Positions 1 to 13,332 of a stretch of 64,000 nucleotides of DNA are shown one piece after another; position 1 is the first letter of the stretch; each line of letters begins with the position of its first letter. The DNA comes from Lineus longissimus (taxonomy: Eukaryota > Nemertea > Pilidiophora > Heteronemertea > Lineidae), in the NCBI RefSeq assembly GCF_910592395.1, contig NC_088308.1, positions 17,995,501 to 18,059,500 on the forward strand, written 5' to 3'. The position numbers and the translations under genes are program-made. The notes beneath the pieces are model-generated. The model was given only the letters and a program-made list of their open reading frames with translations. It did not search any database and had not been told where the DNA came from.

Positions 1-735
1 GTTCGCGCCAGGCTTACCTTGGACACTGCATTATTATCGACGCTTCAGGTGGAATAATAGAACGGAAGCGAAAACTAAATAGAAAACTAGCTGCATTAGT
101 GTTGACTCCGCTACTGCCTGTTGCTCGCTTACTGACTCTGCGTCATTTACAGAGGAATTCAATCCGATACGGACATCGAAGAAAAATATCTACTTTGCAA
201 TAATCATCTACATTTTATGTGTAGGTAAGCGCGAAATATGAAACAATAATTACTATCAGTGATGATTGCGTCGATACCACATTAGTCTGGATTGATGCCT
301 ACAATCATGAAAATAAAAATAAGAAGCAGCGACTTTCCAAAATAGACCCTGTTTTAATAATCCATCAACAACAACAAAATTAGACGTTTGCATAGAGGTA
401 TTATGCATTTACAGAAAATACATTGTCTAGTCCATTTACGAAAGGACCATAATTTTCCTTCGCTCTACGTACATTACTAGACACAGAAAACGAGAGATTC
501 TAAAAGACATTACAATGTACGCCATTACAACCAAGCATTCAACGTCCAAGGTCACGTGGTAGTCATATGACTAGCAAGCTGTACCAGTCAATGCCAGTGC
601 ACCAGACGTCCCCTTCCGCGCATGAACGTCAGTTTAATCCACAATATAAACTTTAGAACCGCGACCACTCGCAAAATGGTAACCTCCCTTGATGGCACTG
701 TTTTGACAAACATTTCATTTGACATGTTTGCTTGA
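1..735. repeat. ABCC10-3' flank / GPCR-5' flank spacer, array copy at window edge
   Basis: This stretch matches the spacer between the ABCC10 stop codon and the upstream region of a GPCR first exon seen at about 31,605-32,363 and 37,690-38,444. It begins inside the shared block GTTCGCGCCAGGCTTACC. No open gene is seen. The receptor exon expected downstream on the minus strand would lie left of position 1, so the array probably continues outside the window. Confidence 0.75.
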
Positions 736-2162
<1,427 letters not shown>

Positions 2163-3215
2163 TTTCTGATCAAACGAAAATCCTCATTGTAGGAACCAGC
2201 CACTGGATACACATATCTCAGCATTCCTCTCTGATAGCAGTTAGATACTATAGGGCAAGATGGGAGAGCCCCGAGGGTGGAGCTCACCTGTGCGCGGGTG
2301 TTGGCCGCCTCTGTCGTCGAGACTAGATTGTGATCCCGCTGCAAGTGCAAGCTGTGTTGATGAATGTTTCCTGTGGCAGGGAAGTCACATATCACCTATT
2401 GGTTGTCTGTCCTAAGACCAAAGCAACTTCAATCAAATCACCACTGTACAATTGCGAAATACACATTGCGACACATGAGTATACAGTTACTGCCGTAGTT
2501 TCGTCTACCGTTCTTGTTAATTAAGACTGTATCTGCTTCTGTTGGTCAACCTGCCACCAGCACATGAACATCTCGGTGCTTTTTATTTGCTTTCCATTTT
2601 TAAGTGATTCGTATACATGTCATTACCCATGGGAACTTTGCATGGAATGTGTGACGCCAAATTCCTTGATATGCCAGGCCACAAAATATGTAACCGGTGT
2701 CCTTGCATTTTACACCCATGGCAGCTAAAACAGATAACCCTTCACATGATGTACGTTACTCCAGCATCTGCATTTTCAAGTGCCATCGTCTGTCATTAGA
2801 CTGCTTCAATGAAATTGAACACAACATTTTAATGAGCACAATTTTCGTAAGCGTAGTCTGAGCCATGATGTTTGATTCCTCGCCCACAACCTGCAAACCA
2901 CTAAAAACAACAAGGAGCAGACGACATCTACAACAGCAACAACACCCATCCTTACTTTTTTACGAATCACCTATTTTCCATTGTATGCATAGGACCTTTT
3001 AGAACTTCCATTTGTAGCAATCCGATGTAGCCGTACAAAACGCTTGTGTAGAAGTGGAATAAATTTCACCAATTCCGCCAGATCATCCACAGCAAGACAT
3101 CTGCCGGCTTGCAAAGGAAACACCGAACGAGAGCTTCAGAATTTTCCCAAGGCCACCAGATTCGGTTTCTAAGGTAACGGACTGTAGATATCAAGCTACG
3201 GCCTATGGTTTCAGT

Positions 3216-4164
3216 CCCGGAAGCGAAATTTTTTTCTGCAGGATACTTCTGCCATTGTGTACATCTGACAGCCAATCAGAATTCAAGGCAAGCACGTGTC
3301 TTTGTTGACATCATCTTTCCACATGGCGCAATAATGTCAACAATGCCACGTGTTCTGATAATCTTGGAAAGAACAAGTTAGCAAATGGTTAGAGGAGTAT
3401 ATTAGCTAAAATATATTTATTTGCAGTATCTTAACATGTATTTTCATTGTCGAGTGGACTGTATTTATTGGACTTGTCTGTTAAAGGCGCACTGTGCTCG
3501 GCAAAATAGCCGAGGTTGAATGTTTATCTGTCAACCGTGTAACTAGTTCTGCTGTATATGCATAGGTGGCGCCACCATTCAATTTATTTTGTTTGCTTGT
3601 CAAAATGTGTTTTATACAATGGCCCTTCAACAATGTTCAAACTACCAAAATAGGCCTGATACCTTCAACAGCAGACATCGCATACACTGTCCCTTTAATA
3701 ATTATCAACATTGGCAACACTGTCAGTGTCACTGCCCCTTAAAATTTCACAAATCGCGAGACATCGGATACACTGTCCCTTTAATAATTATCAACATTGG
3801 CAACACTGCAGTGTCACTGCCCCTTAAAATTTCACAAATCAATGCATGCACTGCAATGTAGCGATCAGATCAGCTGATGACTCTTTTGTACGCATAATAT
3901 CATCAATTTTACAATGAATCTGTGCAATTCATTCCTAAACACTACGACACAAACCTTGAGTTGAGCATAATTGGGGTCAGACAATGAACTATTGTCACAT
4001 TCACAGTTGAAGTGGCACTCGGCATGCGACTCGGTATCGTCCATTGTATTTGCATTATCATGCATAAATAAACAGTGTGATGTCAAAGATCGCGCCAATT
4101 GTGATTGGCTGTCAGATGTACACTGTGGCAGAAGTATCCTGCAGAAAAAAATTTCGCGTCCCGG
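3216..4164. mobile_element. Foldback element: 68-bp inverted arms
   Basis: The left arm 3,216-3,283 and right arm 4,097-4,164 are reverse complements with only a few mismatches. They share CTGCAGAAAAAAATTTCGC and GATTGGCTGTCAGATGTACA. The 0.8-kb interior has no transposase-like frame. A non-autonomous foldback or TIR transposon is the likely explanation, but target-site duplications were not identified. Confidence 0.55.
3673..3840. repeat. Two-unit tandem repeat (86 bp)
   Basis: Unit 1 is 3,673-3,758 and unit 2 is 3,759-3,840. Both run from AGACATCG through CACTGTCCCTTTAATAATTA to CCTTAAAATTTCACAAATC, with a small indel in the second unit. The repeat lies inside the foldback element. Confidence 0.85.
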
Positions 4165-4705
4165 AATGGATCGTTGCTCCGATGGTGAAGCTGGTAGAGA
4201 ATGAAGTAGCTCTGAACACAAAATTGGCGTTTATTAGCGCTTTCTGATATTGACGTTTCAGTCTACTGCGCGGTTTGGTGATAATTTTACAGATATGGCA
4301 AATTTATGAGCATTGTAACTGTCATTGCCACTGTGTCGTTTGATCGATAAAGAATGTTCATGAAAGGAAGCCAAATCGTGGCACCTTATAAGATCCGCGC
4401 CTGTCATCTACATGACGCGTCCTGACGTGTTCCAATTTCCTCGCTATTTTTCCTGACTAGGAATTCTAGATAATCGAGGGCTGATTTCGCCGTGTCACCC
4501 AACCGACATCTCAGATACAGTCGCGGGATTCAACTTGGTGTTGCCAAAAATGGGCCTACATATATACATGGACAAAATGCTATACATAAACTCAGAGTAA
4601 CCAGACTGGTTATTCTCAGAAATGTATTTGTACTTGGTCCCGTATTCAAATCTTACCACTTGTTTCTATATATATTTGTGTCATTTTCAAGGTTCTATGG
4701 CGGAC

Positions 4706-5205
4706 GAAGTCATGTGATTTTCTTTTCTATGGATGGACGTAGAACTGGCAACCCATGAAATATTAAGCTGTAGTTTGATAGTTTCAAAGTCAATTTCTAT
4801 GCCACAGGTTTATGCACGTCATCTTTCGGGTCCTAAAGTAGGATATACTTCTATTCGCACCAGAGGTTGTGTGATGACAGTGCTTTCAATTACCTAAGTC
4901 ACCTTAACTGATCACAAGAGCGTATACTTTCTGCCTCATAAACTACTGGGCGTAGAAGAGGTAAATGGACACGAAAGAGTTTGCTGGAAGCACACGCTAC
5001 ATAAATTTGTAAACTCACTCGCGTTTCCTTCTTTTTATCAAAGAACATACAGCCAATACACAAATTTCACATACGTGCATTCTCTCACCGTGCAGGGCAC
5101 ATGCATTTGGCCAATACATTCCATGCATCACTCAATCGGCCAACTTAGCCGCTTCAAACACATACGCATGGTCAATACACTCCTCGTATCACAATATACA
5201 GTACT
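4706..5205. other. 3' flank of GPCR-1
   Basis: Downstream region of GPCR-1, homologous to the flanks 3' of GPCR-2 and GPCR-3 (shared block GTTGTGTGATGACAGTGCTT, then CTCTCACCGTG and CACATGCATTTGG). Its stretch near 4,852 (TATTCGCACCAGAGGTTGTG) is the sequence to which ABCC10 terminal-exon pieces are joined in younger units. No gene seen. Confidence 0.6.
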
Positions 5206-6629
5206 TCATCGCGAAAGGCGCATGCATCTGGGCATCCATGCGGTCAAAACATTCTGTGCATCACGCCTGTACTTCTTGCCTCCACCAAGCACATACAAAT
5301 AAAAATTGACTGCATGATTCGTATTTCCACATGCTACCGTAGCCCAGTAGATAGCATCTATTCTGAGAAGCCGATAGATGTCGCTGTAATCATACTCTGC
5401 CATTACATCCGGGATTGTGACCAGCATCTCGAATATCAGATACGGCGTACAGAAAACGACAAACGCCAGGGACACCAACACTAGAATTCTCGTCAGATGA
5501 GCGTTTTCTACGGTTTCCCTTTCATCTTTCGCCATTTTCCTCCTATTAGAAGCTGCACGTTTGACGCTAATTAAGATTAAGATATTCGATACTAGAATTA
5601 CTGTGAATGGCAATACACCGTAAGCCGTCAAGTGGTAGGAAGATACAGCCACCTCAAGCCATGGATGTCCTTTGAACTCGATAAAAGGTGACGCGAATTC
5701 AGTCCCCAAGAACCGATATTTGAAGCCAAAGAAAAGATTGATATCTATTATGCCCGGGATTATCGTTAAAATAACAACTGTTTTCCTGGCCCGCGACGCT
5801 GTGCAGATGCTCCTAGACTTCAGCGGAAATAGAACAGCCCATGCGCGATCTAAAGTCATGGCGGCAAGTGAACATCTTGAGGCTACCGATGTTACGAAGA
5901 CTGCGTAAAGTGCTGTTCTGAAATAAAATGGCTAGACCAGTGAAACAGTGACCACACACACATCAGTGATGACAGCAAATTGTTGAAAGATGTTTTCGCC
6001 TTGTCTGTGAGGCGAGGTCCGGCAAATCGAATAAATCACTCCAGTATGTCGTGGACGTGTCGATGTAGGTATGAAAGCTTCACTTTTTCCAGGACAACAT
6101 ATACATGTCATGCCATTATCAAATCGCAATGACGCCATACTGGACTACACTGAGCGGGCTTATTTTCGATTTGACGGAACTGGCAAAAGTGTGGGAAAGG
6201 TGTGTGAGCCCATTTTGGCACGTCTACAGTGTATGCGAGAATCAAATGAATTTCTTAAAGATCACTTTGTGAAAATCACGGACGTACATATACTTACGTC
6301 GCTATCTCTTCAATGTGTTCAATTGTTACTCCCAAGCCGTGGTGTATCAGAAGAACATAAAAGGCAGGACATATCAGGTATATGTTGTCCAGAACAGCAA
6401 GAGCCGTCATATACACACATGTACTTATGTTTCTATACTCTTTCTTGGTGGTTATGAGCAACGAGATTGAGTTCCCAAACAACCCAAACATCGCTACGAT
6501 CAAGGGTGCCCACTTTTTGAAAATACTATGAGCTATGCGTAGCACCAGAAACTCATCATTTGACTGAAAGGCAATCGTGTTGATCGACGAAGCCGATGTG
6601 AAGTTTTCTCCCTCCATTTCGTGAGACAT
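5206..6629 (-). CDS. GPCR-1: rhodopsin-like G-protein-coupled receptor
   Basis: Predicted seven-helix receptor of 347 residues in two coding exons, 6298-6629 and 5206-5917. The donor is GCGAC|GTAAGTATATG and the acceptor TTATTTCAG; the codon is split 2+1. The N-terminus carries an NFT glycosylation site. Helix 1 has GLFGN, helix 2 LAVLD, helix 3 ends in LDRAWAV (DRA instead of DRY), helix 5 has LPFTVIL, helix 6 FCTPYLIF and helix 7 NFYLY where NPxxY is usual. A basic GGGKKYRR stretch opens the cytoplasmic tail. Compared with GPCR-3 to -9 it lacks two residues in the N-terminus (no NQS site) and has one extra Gly in the tail. It is the leftmost receptor in the window and belongs to the older subgroup with GPCR-2. 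The class A assignment is firm; the ligand is unknown (peptide receptor by general likeness only). Confidence 0.85.
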
Positions 6630-7751
6630 CCGAGTGGCAAGGCTTACATGTACGCTATCTATGAAAATTGAAACTAACTACCGTTAAACGAGAAAGGAAC
6701 GATGTTTAAATACATCATACGGGTAGTTATCATACGCCATACGATGGTCCAACGGAACGTATTAGAAGGTTCCTGCACCCTCGTTTAAACCATGGACCTT
6801 ACAAACACTGCATTACGACTGCGTGTAAACGGGATGGTGTCCTCTCCTCTTGTTCTTAATCATTCGATTCCATGGTGTTTTGTAATCGGACAATATCTAA
6901 ATCCTTAATATACATGTACGTAAGAGTTTCCTGTCATGGTGCGTAATATTGTTGGCGAATAGGAAGTGCGTCCGAGAGGTGTAACTGTGAACTGAAGATC
7001 AAATTATGCCTCAGAAAATGTGAATGTTGACCCATGCCAGTTGTTCATTATGACAATGGAAAGTAATAAGCAACGAGAAAGTATTATCATTTTGAACACT
7101 CGAGAGAGCCGAGCAGGCCTACCTTGGGTACTGCATCATTTCGTCTGACAAACTTCGACTCTCGAGGAACAATAGAGCGGAGGCGTAAGCTGTATTGGTG
7201 TTTACTATACGCTACTGACTGTTGCTCCTTTACTGACTCGGCGTCACTTACACAGGAATTCGATTTGATACGGATACCGAGGAAGAAAAAAAGAACTTTG
7301 AAATAGTCATCTCTGTCAGTGCAAATTTGAAATGTGATACAATAATTACTATTTACTGTTTTTCGGACGATTGAAAATATCCGTGTGCGCATAGTGGTGT
7401 TTACTTTGCTCTACGTGCAGAAGTAGTTTTATTTTCTACAAATATTACTCAGACACAGAAAACGATGTGTCGCAGAAAAGAACAAATTGGCCTTGTGCAT
7501 CAGTGCCGTTTTGACGAAGAAGTATCCTGAGGTTTTTGAGAAGAAGTTGAAATAAAGTACGATCCAATGCCTTTTTAATTATGTGATTTTCTTTTCTTTG
7601 GATGGACGTGGAACCATCCTCGAAATTCCAGAGTCAGTCGTATCCTCCTCCCCTCGCACACTTATTGTTCTAACCATCAGTGAGATTGAACATGTGTCAC
7701 CTATGTCACCTTAACTTATCACAAGAGCGTATAATTTCTGCCTCATAAACT
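6630..7751. promoter_or_regulatory. 5' flank of GPCR-1
   Basis: Upstream region of GPCR-1 running into the 3' flank of GPCR-2. It keeps the block CTCGTTTAAACCATGGACCT found upstream of every receptor (about 6,783). At the place where GPCR-3 to -9 carry TATATA it has only AATATT (about 6,948), so the core promoter differs. A second conserved block (GCCTACCTTGG onward, about 7,115-7,310) is shared with all other spacers. It contains no ABCC10 terminal-exon fragment, unlike the spacers above 13,333. Confidence 0.45.
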
Positions 7752-8231
7752 CAGGGCCGTATTTAGAGGGGGGGCAGGGGGGCAGCTGCCCCCCCCTGTG
7801 CAATAAATGTTGAAAAAAAAAATCAGACAGTAATAAAAAGACAAACTAATCTTAGCCATAGCTTTACCAGCATGATAGCAGCATATGGATAGCAGATGTT
7901 ATCAACTCAGGTGCAACCCTTATAATCTGACCAGTCCAGTGCTCTGACCCTAGTCTTCTATTCTGACAGAGGAGTTTCATACAAGTAATATAGTAAAATC
8001 CCTAGTCTTCTTTCTCATAAAAGTGGTCCTTTTTTAGAGTAAAAATACTATTGATCCACACTTCCAAATGCCAGGAAAATGCCATTTCAGACCTTTTATT
8101 TTCAAATTTTTCCGGGGGAGGGCCCCCAGACCCCCCCCCCCCCCGTTCGGATGCGCCTGCGGCGCATGCAGATCGCCTTCGGCGATCTATCCCACTGCCC
8201 CCCCTGGACAAAAAAGTTAAATACGGCCCTG
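7752..8231. mobile_element. hAT-like MITE (480 bp)
   Basis: The insertion begins CAGGGCCGTATTTA and ends with its exact reverse complement TAAATACGGCCCTG, flanked by the direct repeat AAACT (7,747-7,751 and 8,232-8,236). The empty site is visible in the paralogous flank of GPCR-1 (about 4,937, CATAAACTACTGGGCG). The interior has G- and C-runs and no transposase. The CAGGGCCG ends resemble hAT-type non-autonomous elements; the 5-bp duplication is shorter than the usual 8 bp, so the superfamily is uncertain. Confidence 0.8.
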
Positions 8232-8496
8232 AAACTACTGGGCGTAGAAGAGGTAAATGGACACGAAAGAGTGGGAACCATACGCTACATAAATTTGTAA
8301 ACTCACTCGCGTTTCCCTCTGTTTATCAAAGAACATACAGCCAATACACAAATTTCACATGCGTACATCACTCTCTCACCGTGCAAGGCACATGCATTTG
8401 GCCAATACTTTCCATGCATCACTCGATTAGCCAACTTAGTCGCTTCAAACACATACACATGGTCAACACATTCCTTGTATCACAATATACAGTACT

Positions 8497-10100
8497 TCAT
8501 CGCGTAAGTCGCATGCATCCGGGCATCCATGCGGTCAAAACATTCCGTGCATCACGCCTGTACTTCTTGCCTCCACCAAGCACATACAAATAAAAATTGA
8601 CCGCATGATTAGTATGTCCACATGCTACCGTAGCCCAGTAGATAGCGTCTATTCTGAGAAGCCGATAGATGTCGCTGTAATCATACTCTGCCATTACTTC
8701 CGGGATTGTGACCAGCACCTCGAATATCAGATACGGCGAACAGAAAACGACAAACGCTAGAGACACCAACATTAGAATTCTCGTCAGATGAGCGTTTTCT
8801 ACGGTTTCCCTTTCATCTTTCGCCATTTTCCTCCCATTAGAAGCTGCACGTTTGACGCTAGTCAAGTGGTAGGAAGATACACTGAGCCACCTCAAGCCAT
8901 GGATGTCTTTTGAACTCGATAAAAGGTGACGCGAATTCAGTCCCCAAGAACTGATATTTGAAGCCAAAGAAAAGGTTGATATCTATTATCCCCGGGATTA
9001 TCGTTAAAATAACAACTGTTTTCCTGGCCCGCGATGCTGTGCAGATGCTCCTAGACTTCAGCGGAAATAGAATAGCGCATGCGCGATCTAAAGTCATGGC
9101 GGCAAGTGAACATCTTGAGGCTACCCCTGTCACGAAGACTGCGTAAAGTGCTGTTCTGAAATAAGATGGTCAGACTAGTGAAACAGTGACCACACACGCA
9201 CGCACACACGCACGCACGCACATCAGTGATGATAACAAATTGTTGAAATATGTTTTCGCCTTGTCCGTAAACAAAGTATATATTCTCCATCGGTTATATA
9301 TTTAAAAGCGTCATGAAAAACTTAATGAGGGCAATCAGCCAACTTGGGTAGTATCCATGAGAATCTTCGCCGCTCATTACAAAAGTGATTAATTTGTATA
9401 TTTCCGATTTTTGAACTACATGTAATAGCGACTTGAAGATTTATAGCGCGTTCGATTACTCTGTTTAGCGCGGTAACCATGGGAGCACATTGGCCCGCAC
9501 ACATTGACAGAAAAGAACAGTGAGGTCCGACATATCGCATAAGACGTGCACGTGTCGATGTAGGCATGAACGCTTCACTTTTTCCAGGACAGCTTATACA
9601 TGTCATGCCATTATTGAATCGCAATGACGCCATACTGTAGCTGGCTTATTTTCATTTCACGGAACTGGCAAAAGCGTGGGAAAGGTTGACACGTCTACAA
9701 TGTTTGCGAGGGTCAAATGAATTTCTTAAAGATCCCCTTGTGAAAACCAGGGTCGTACATATACTTACGTCGCTATCTCTTCAATGTGTTCAATCGTTAC
9801 TCCCAAGCCGTGGTGTATCAGAAGAACATAAAAGGCAGGACATATCAGGTATATGTTGTCCAGGACAGCAAGAGCCGTCATATACACACATGTACTTATG
9901 TTTCTGTACTCTTTCTTGGTGGTTATGAGCAACGAGATTGAGTTCCCAAACAACCCAATGATGGCTATGATCAAGGGTACCCACTTTTTGAAAATACTAT
10001 GAGCTATGCGTAGCGCCAGAAACTCATCATTTGACTGAAATGCAACAGTGCTGATCGACGAAGCCGATGTGAAGTTTTCTCCCTCCATTTCGTGAGACAT
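8497..10100 (-). pseudogene. GPCR-2: broken rhodopsin-like receptor
   Basis: Same two-exon plan as GPCR-1 (exon 1 at 9769-10100, exon 2 at 8497-9155) and most similar to it. Exon 1 and its GTAAGT donor are intact. In exon 2 the frame breaks at about 8,860-8,885. Relative to GPCR-1, some 66 nt encoding most of helix 5 are missing, and about four extra bases (CACTGAG instead of CAG) shift the frame after HPWLEVA. The frame recovers in the helix 6-7 part (SVKRAASNGRK to the end). The product would lack helix 5 and stop early, so this is almost certainly a pseudogene. Splice sites remain intact, so a transcript is possible. Confidence 0.85.
9191..9222. repeat. CA/CG microsatellite
   Basis: Short run of CACA and CGCA repeats in the intron of GPCR-2; the paralogous intron of GPCR-1 has only a short CACACACA. 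Confidence 0.8.
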
Positions 10101-11186
10101 CCGAGTGGCAAGGTCTACACGTAAGCTATCTATGGAAACCGAAACTAACTACATACAGTTAAACGAGAAAGAAACGATGTTTAAATACAGCATACGGGTA
10201 GTTATCATAATTATAGTACGCCATACGATGGTCCAACGGAACGTATTAGAAGGTTCCTGCACCCTCGTTTAAACCATGGACCTTACAAACACTGCATTAA
10301 GACTGCGTTTAAACGGGATGGTGTCCTCTCCTCTTGTTCTTAATCATTCAATTTCATGGTTTTTGTAAGCGGACAATATCTAAAATCTTAATATACATGT
10401 ACGTAAGAGTTTCCTGTCATGGTGCGTAATATTGTTGGCGAATAGGAAGTGCGTCCGAGAGGTGTAACTGTGAACTGAAGATCAAATTATGCCTCAGAAA
10501 ATGTGAATGTTGACCCATGCCAGTTGTTCATTATGACAATGGAAAGTTATAAGCAACGAGAAAGTATTATCGTTTTGAACAATCGAGAAAGCAGCAGGCC
10601 TACCTTGGGTACTGCATCATTTCGTCAAACAGACTTCGACTCTCGAGGAACAGTAGAGCGGAGGCGTAAATTCAATAGTAAGCCAGCTGCATTGGTGTTT
10701 ACTATACGCTACTGACTCTTGCTCCTTTACTGACTCGGCGTCGCTTACACAGGAATTCGATTCGATACGGACACCGAGGAAGAAAAAAACAACTTTGAAA
10801 TAGTCATCTCTGTCAGCGCAAATTTGAAATGTGATACAATAATTACTATTTACTGTTTTTCGGACGATTGAAAATATCCGTGTGCGCATAATGGTGTTTA
10901 CTTTGCTCTACGTGCAGATGTAGTTTTATTTTCTACAAATATTACTCAGACACAGAAAACAATGTGGCGCAGAAAAAAACAGATTGGCCTTGTGCATCAG
11001 GGCCGTTTTGACGAAGAAGTATCCTGAGGTTTTTCAGGCTCAGTTCCGGTCATAAAGGCGGAGATTTCATTGAAGAAATTAAGTACGATCCAATGCCTTT
11101 TTAATGATGTGATTTTCTTTTCTATGGATGGACGTAGAACCATCCTCGAAAATCCAGAGGCAGTCGTATCCTCCTCCCCTCGCACA
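10101..11186. promoter_or_regulatory. 5' flank of GPCR-2
   Basis: Homologous to the GPCR-1 upstream region: CTCGTTTAAACCATGGACCT near 10,265, no TATATA at the corresponding place (AATATT near 10,431), and the conserved spacer block near 10,600-10,810. No gene or ABCC10 fragment is seen. Confidence 0.4.
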
Positions 11187-11286
11187 CTCAGGATGACGTC
11201 ATCCTGAGAAAATCGGGGGTTAATTATCGCTACACTGTGTGCAGGGCCGAAGAAGCGAACATTAACCCCGGATTTCCTCAGGGTGG
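11187..11286. mobile_element. Miniature foldback insertion with CRE palindrome
   Basis: About 100 bp absent from the paralogous position near 7,666 (both copies share CCTCGCACACT just before it). It starts with a perfect 22-bp palindrome (11,187-11,208) centred on TGACGTCA. It also has imperfect inverted arms, 11,201-11,224 (ending CGGGGGTTAAT) and 11,261-11,286 (starting ATTAACCCCGG). It looks like a tiny non-autonomous DNA transposon. The TGACGTCA core is the classical CREB/ATF site; function here is inference. Confidence 0.65.
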
Positions 11287-11664
11287 GATAACGTAGAACT
11301 GGCAGCACATGAAGCTAGTTTAAAAATTTCGAATTAAATTTCTATGCCAAAGGTTTATCTTTCTATGCAAAAGGTTTATCATCATCATCATCTTAATGAG
11401 GTCGTAGGCCGAGGGCCCGTTGCGTCATCTTTCGTGTCCTCATGAAAGGAAGATATCCTTCTATTTGCACCAGAAGTTGTGTGATGACAGTGCTTTCAAT
11501 TAACTAATACGTGCATCACATAGGCCTACGTGCATCACTCTCTCACCGTGGAATGCACATGCATTTCGCCAAAACCTTCCATGCATCACTCCATCGGCCA
11601 AGTGAGCCGTTTCAAACACATACACATGTTCAATACATTCCTCGTAGCACATTGCATCAGTACT

Positions 11665-13332
11665 TCATCGCGTAAGGCGCATGCATACGGTCAAAACATT
11701 CCGTGCATCTCTCCTGTACTTCTTGCCCCCAAGCACATACAAATAAAAATTGACTGCATGATTCATTATACCAAATGTCACTGTAGCCCAGAAGATGACA
11801 TCTATTCTCAGAAGCCAATAGATGTCGCTGTAATCATACTCTGCCATTACTTCCGGGATTGTGACCAGCGCCTCGAATATCAGATACGGCGAACAGAGAA
11901 CGACAAACGCCAGGGACACCAACACTAGAATTCTCGTCAGATGGGCATTTTCTAAGTTTTCCTTTTCATCTTTGGCCATTTTCCGCCTCTCCGAAGCTGC
12001 ACGTTTTACGCTAATTAAGATTAAGATATTCGATATTAGAATCAATGTGAATGGCAATACCCCCATAGCCATCAAGTGGTAGGCAGCCACAGCCACCTCA
12101 AGCCACTGATTTTCCTTGAACTCTGTAAAAGGAGAGGCGAATTCAGTCCCCAAGAACTGAATTTTAAAGCCAAAGAAAATGTTGATATCTATTGTGCACG
12201 GGATAATCGTTAAAATAACGACTATTTTCTTGGCACGCGATGCTGTGCAGATGCTCTTAGCCTCCAGTGGAAATAAAACAGCGCATGCACGATCTATAGT
12301 CATAGCAGCTAGTGAAAGTCTTGAGGCTGTCCCTGATACGTAAACGGCGTAAAGAACTGTTCTGAAATTAGATTGTCAGACAAGTGCATCAGGCTCATCA
12401 GCGATTTACAGCAAATCTCGAGTTGGTGCAAGAACCTTTTGCCTTTTCCGTCAACAAAATATTCTCCGTCGGTTCTAGAATTTAAAGCGTCCTGAAAACT
12501 TAATGAGGGCAATCAGCCAACTCGGGTACCCATGAGAATCTTCCCCGCTCATAACAAAGAGATTAATCGGAAAATTTTATTTCAAATTGTTGACTACATG
12601 TAATTGTGACTTGAAGATCAATAGCGTGTTCTATTACTAGTGCGGGAACTAACTGACTCTAACCATGGTAACACATTGGCCTACGCATTGACAGAGTTGG
12701 CAAAGTAGTTGGTAGGATAGCAGCGAGGTCCGGCAAATCGAATGAAATCGCTCCAGTATGACGTGCACGTGTCGATGTAGATATGAACGCTTCACTCTCT
12801 CCAGAACATCATGTGTCATACGTCTTATTAAGTCGCTACATGTGGTACGCCAAACGGGAGCGGGTTTATTTTCGATTTGAGGGAACTGACAAAAGTGGGA
12901 GAAAGGTGCGAGAACCCATTTGGCACGTCTACAGTGTATGCGGGGTCAAATTTATTTCTGAATGGTCACTTTGTGAAATCAGAGACGTACTTACGTCGCC
13001 ATCTCTTCAATTGGTTCGACCATCACTCCCAAGCCGTGGTGTATCAAAAGAACATAAACGACGTGACTAACCAAGTAAATGGTGTCCAGGACAGCAAGAG
13101 CCGTCATATACACACATGTACTTATGTTTCTATACTCTTTTTTAGTTGTTATTAGCAACGAGATTGAGTTCCCAAACAACCCAAACATGGCAATGATCAA
13201 GTGTGCCCACTTTTTCAAAATACTATGAGCTATGCGTAGCGCCAGAAACTCATCATTTGACTGATTCAGAAATGAAATGGTGCTGATCAACGAAGCCGAT
13301 GTGAAGTTTTCTCCATCCATTTCGTTAGACAT
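11665..13332 (-). CDS. GPCR-3: rhodopsin-like G-protein-coupled receptor
   Basis: Predicted 344-residue receptor, exon 1 at 12995-13332 and exon 2 at 11665-12361, donor GTAAGTACG, acceptor AATTTCAG, split codon 2+1. N-glycosylation motifs NFT and NQS precede helix 1 (GLFGN, N at about 55). Helix 2 has LAVLD (D at about 83), helix 3 ends IDRACAV, helix 6 has LCSPYLIF and helix 7 NFYLY. It differs from its neighbours in FPLEAKS (Glu for Lys) at the second intracellular loop and in a short tail ending CMRLTR. It is the first member, from the left, of the younger subgroup. Its 3' flank still has the undisturbed receptor-type sequence without an ABCC10 piece, so it may be close to the ancestral downstream end. 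Ligand unknown. Confidence 0.86.

Larger units (their letters stand above)
2163..4700. other. Intergenic region without recognised gene
   Basis: No exon with splice sites or recognisable protein similarity was found on either strand; short open stretches are unremarkable. It holds an inverted repeat (3,216-4,164) and a two-unit tandem repeat (3,673-3,840), described separately. Array-type sequence resumes near 4,706 with the GPCR 3' flank block TGTGATTTTCTTTTCTATGG. Confidence 0.6.

Noticed and set aside
4492-4758. 88-codon plus-strand frame starting MSPNRHLRYSR.
   Set aside because: No domain, no splice partners and it runs into array flank sequence; treated as chance.
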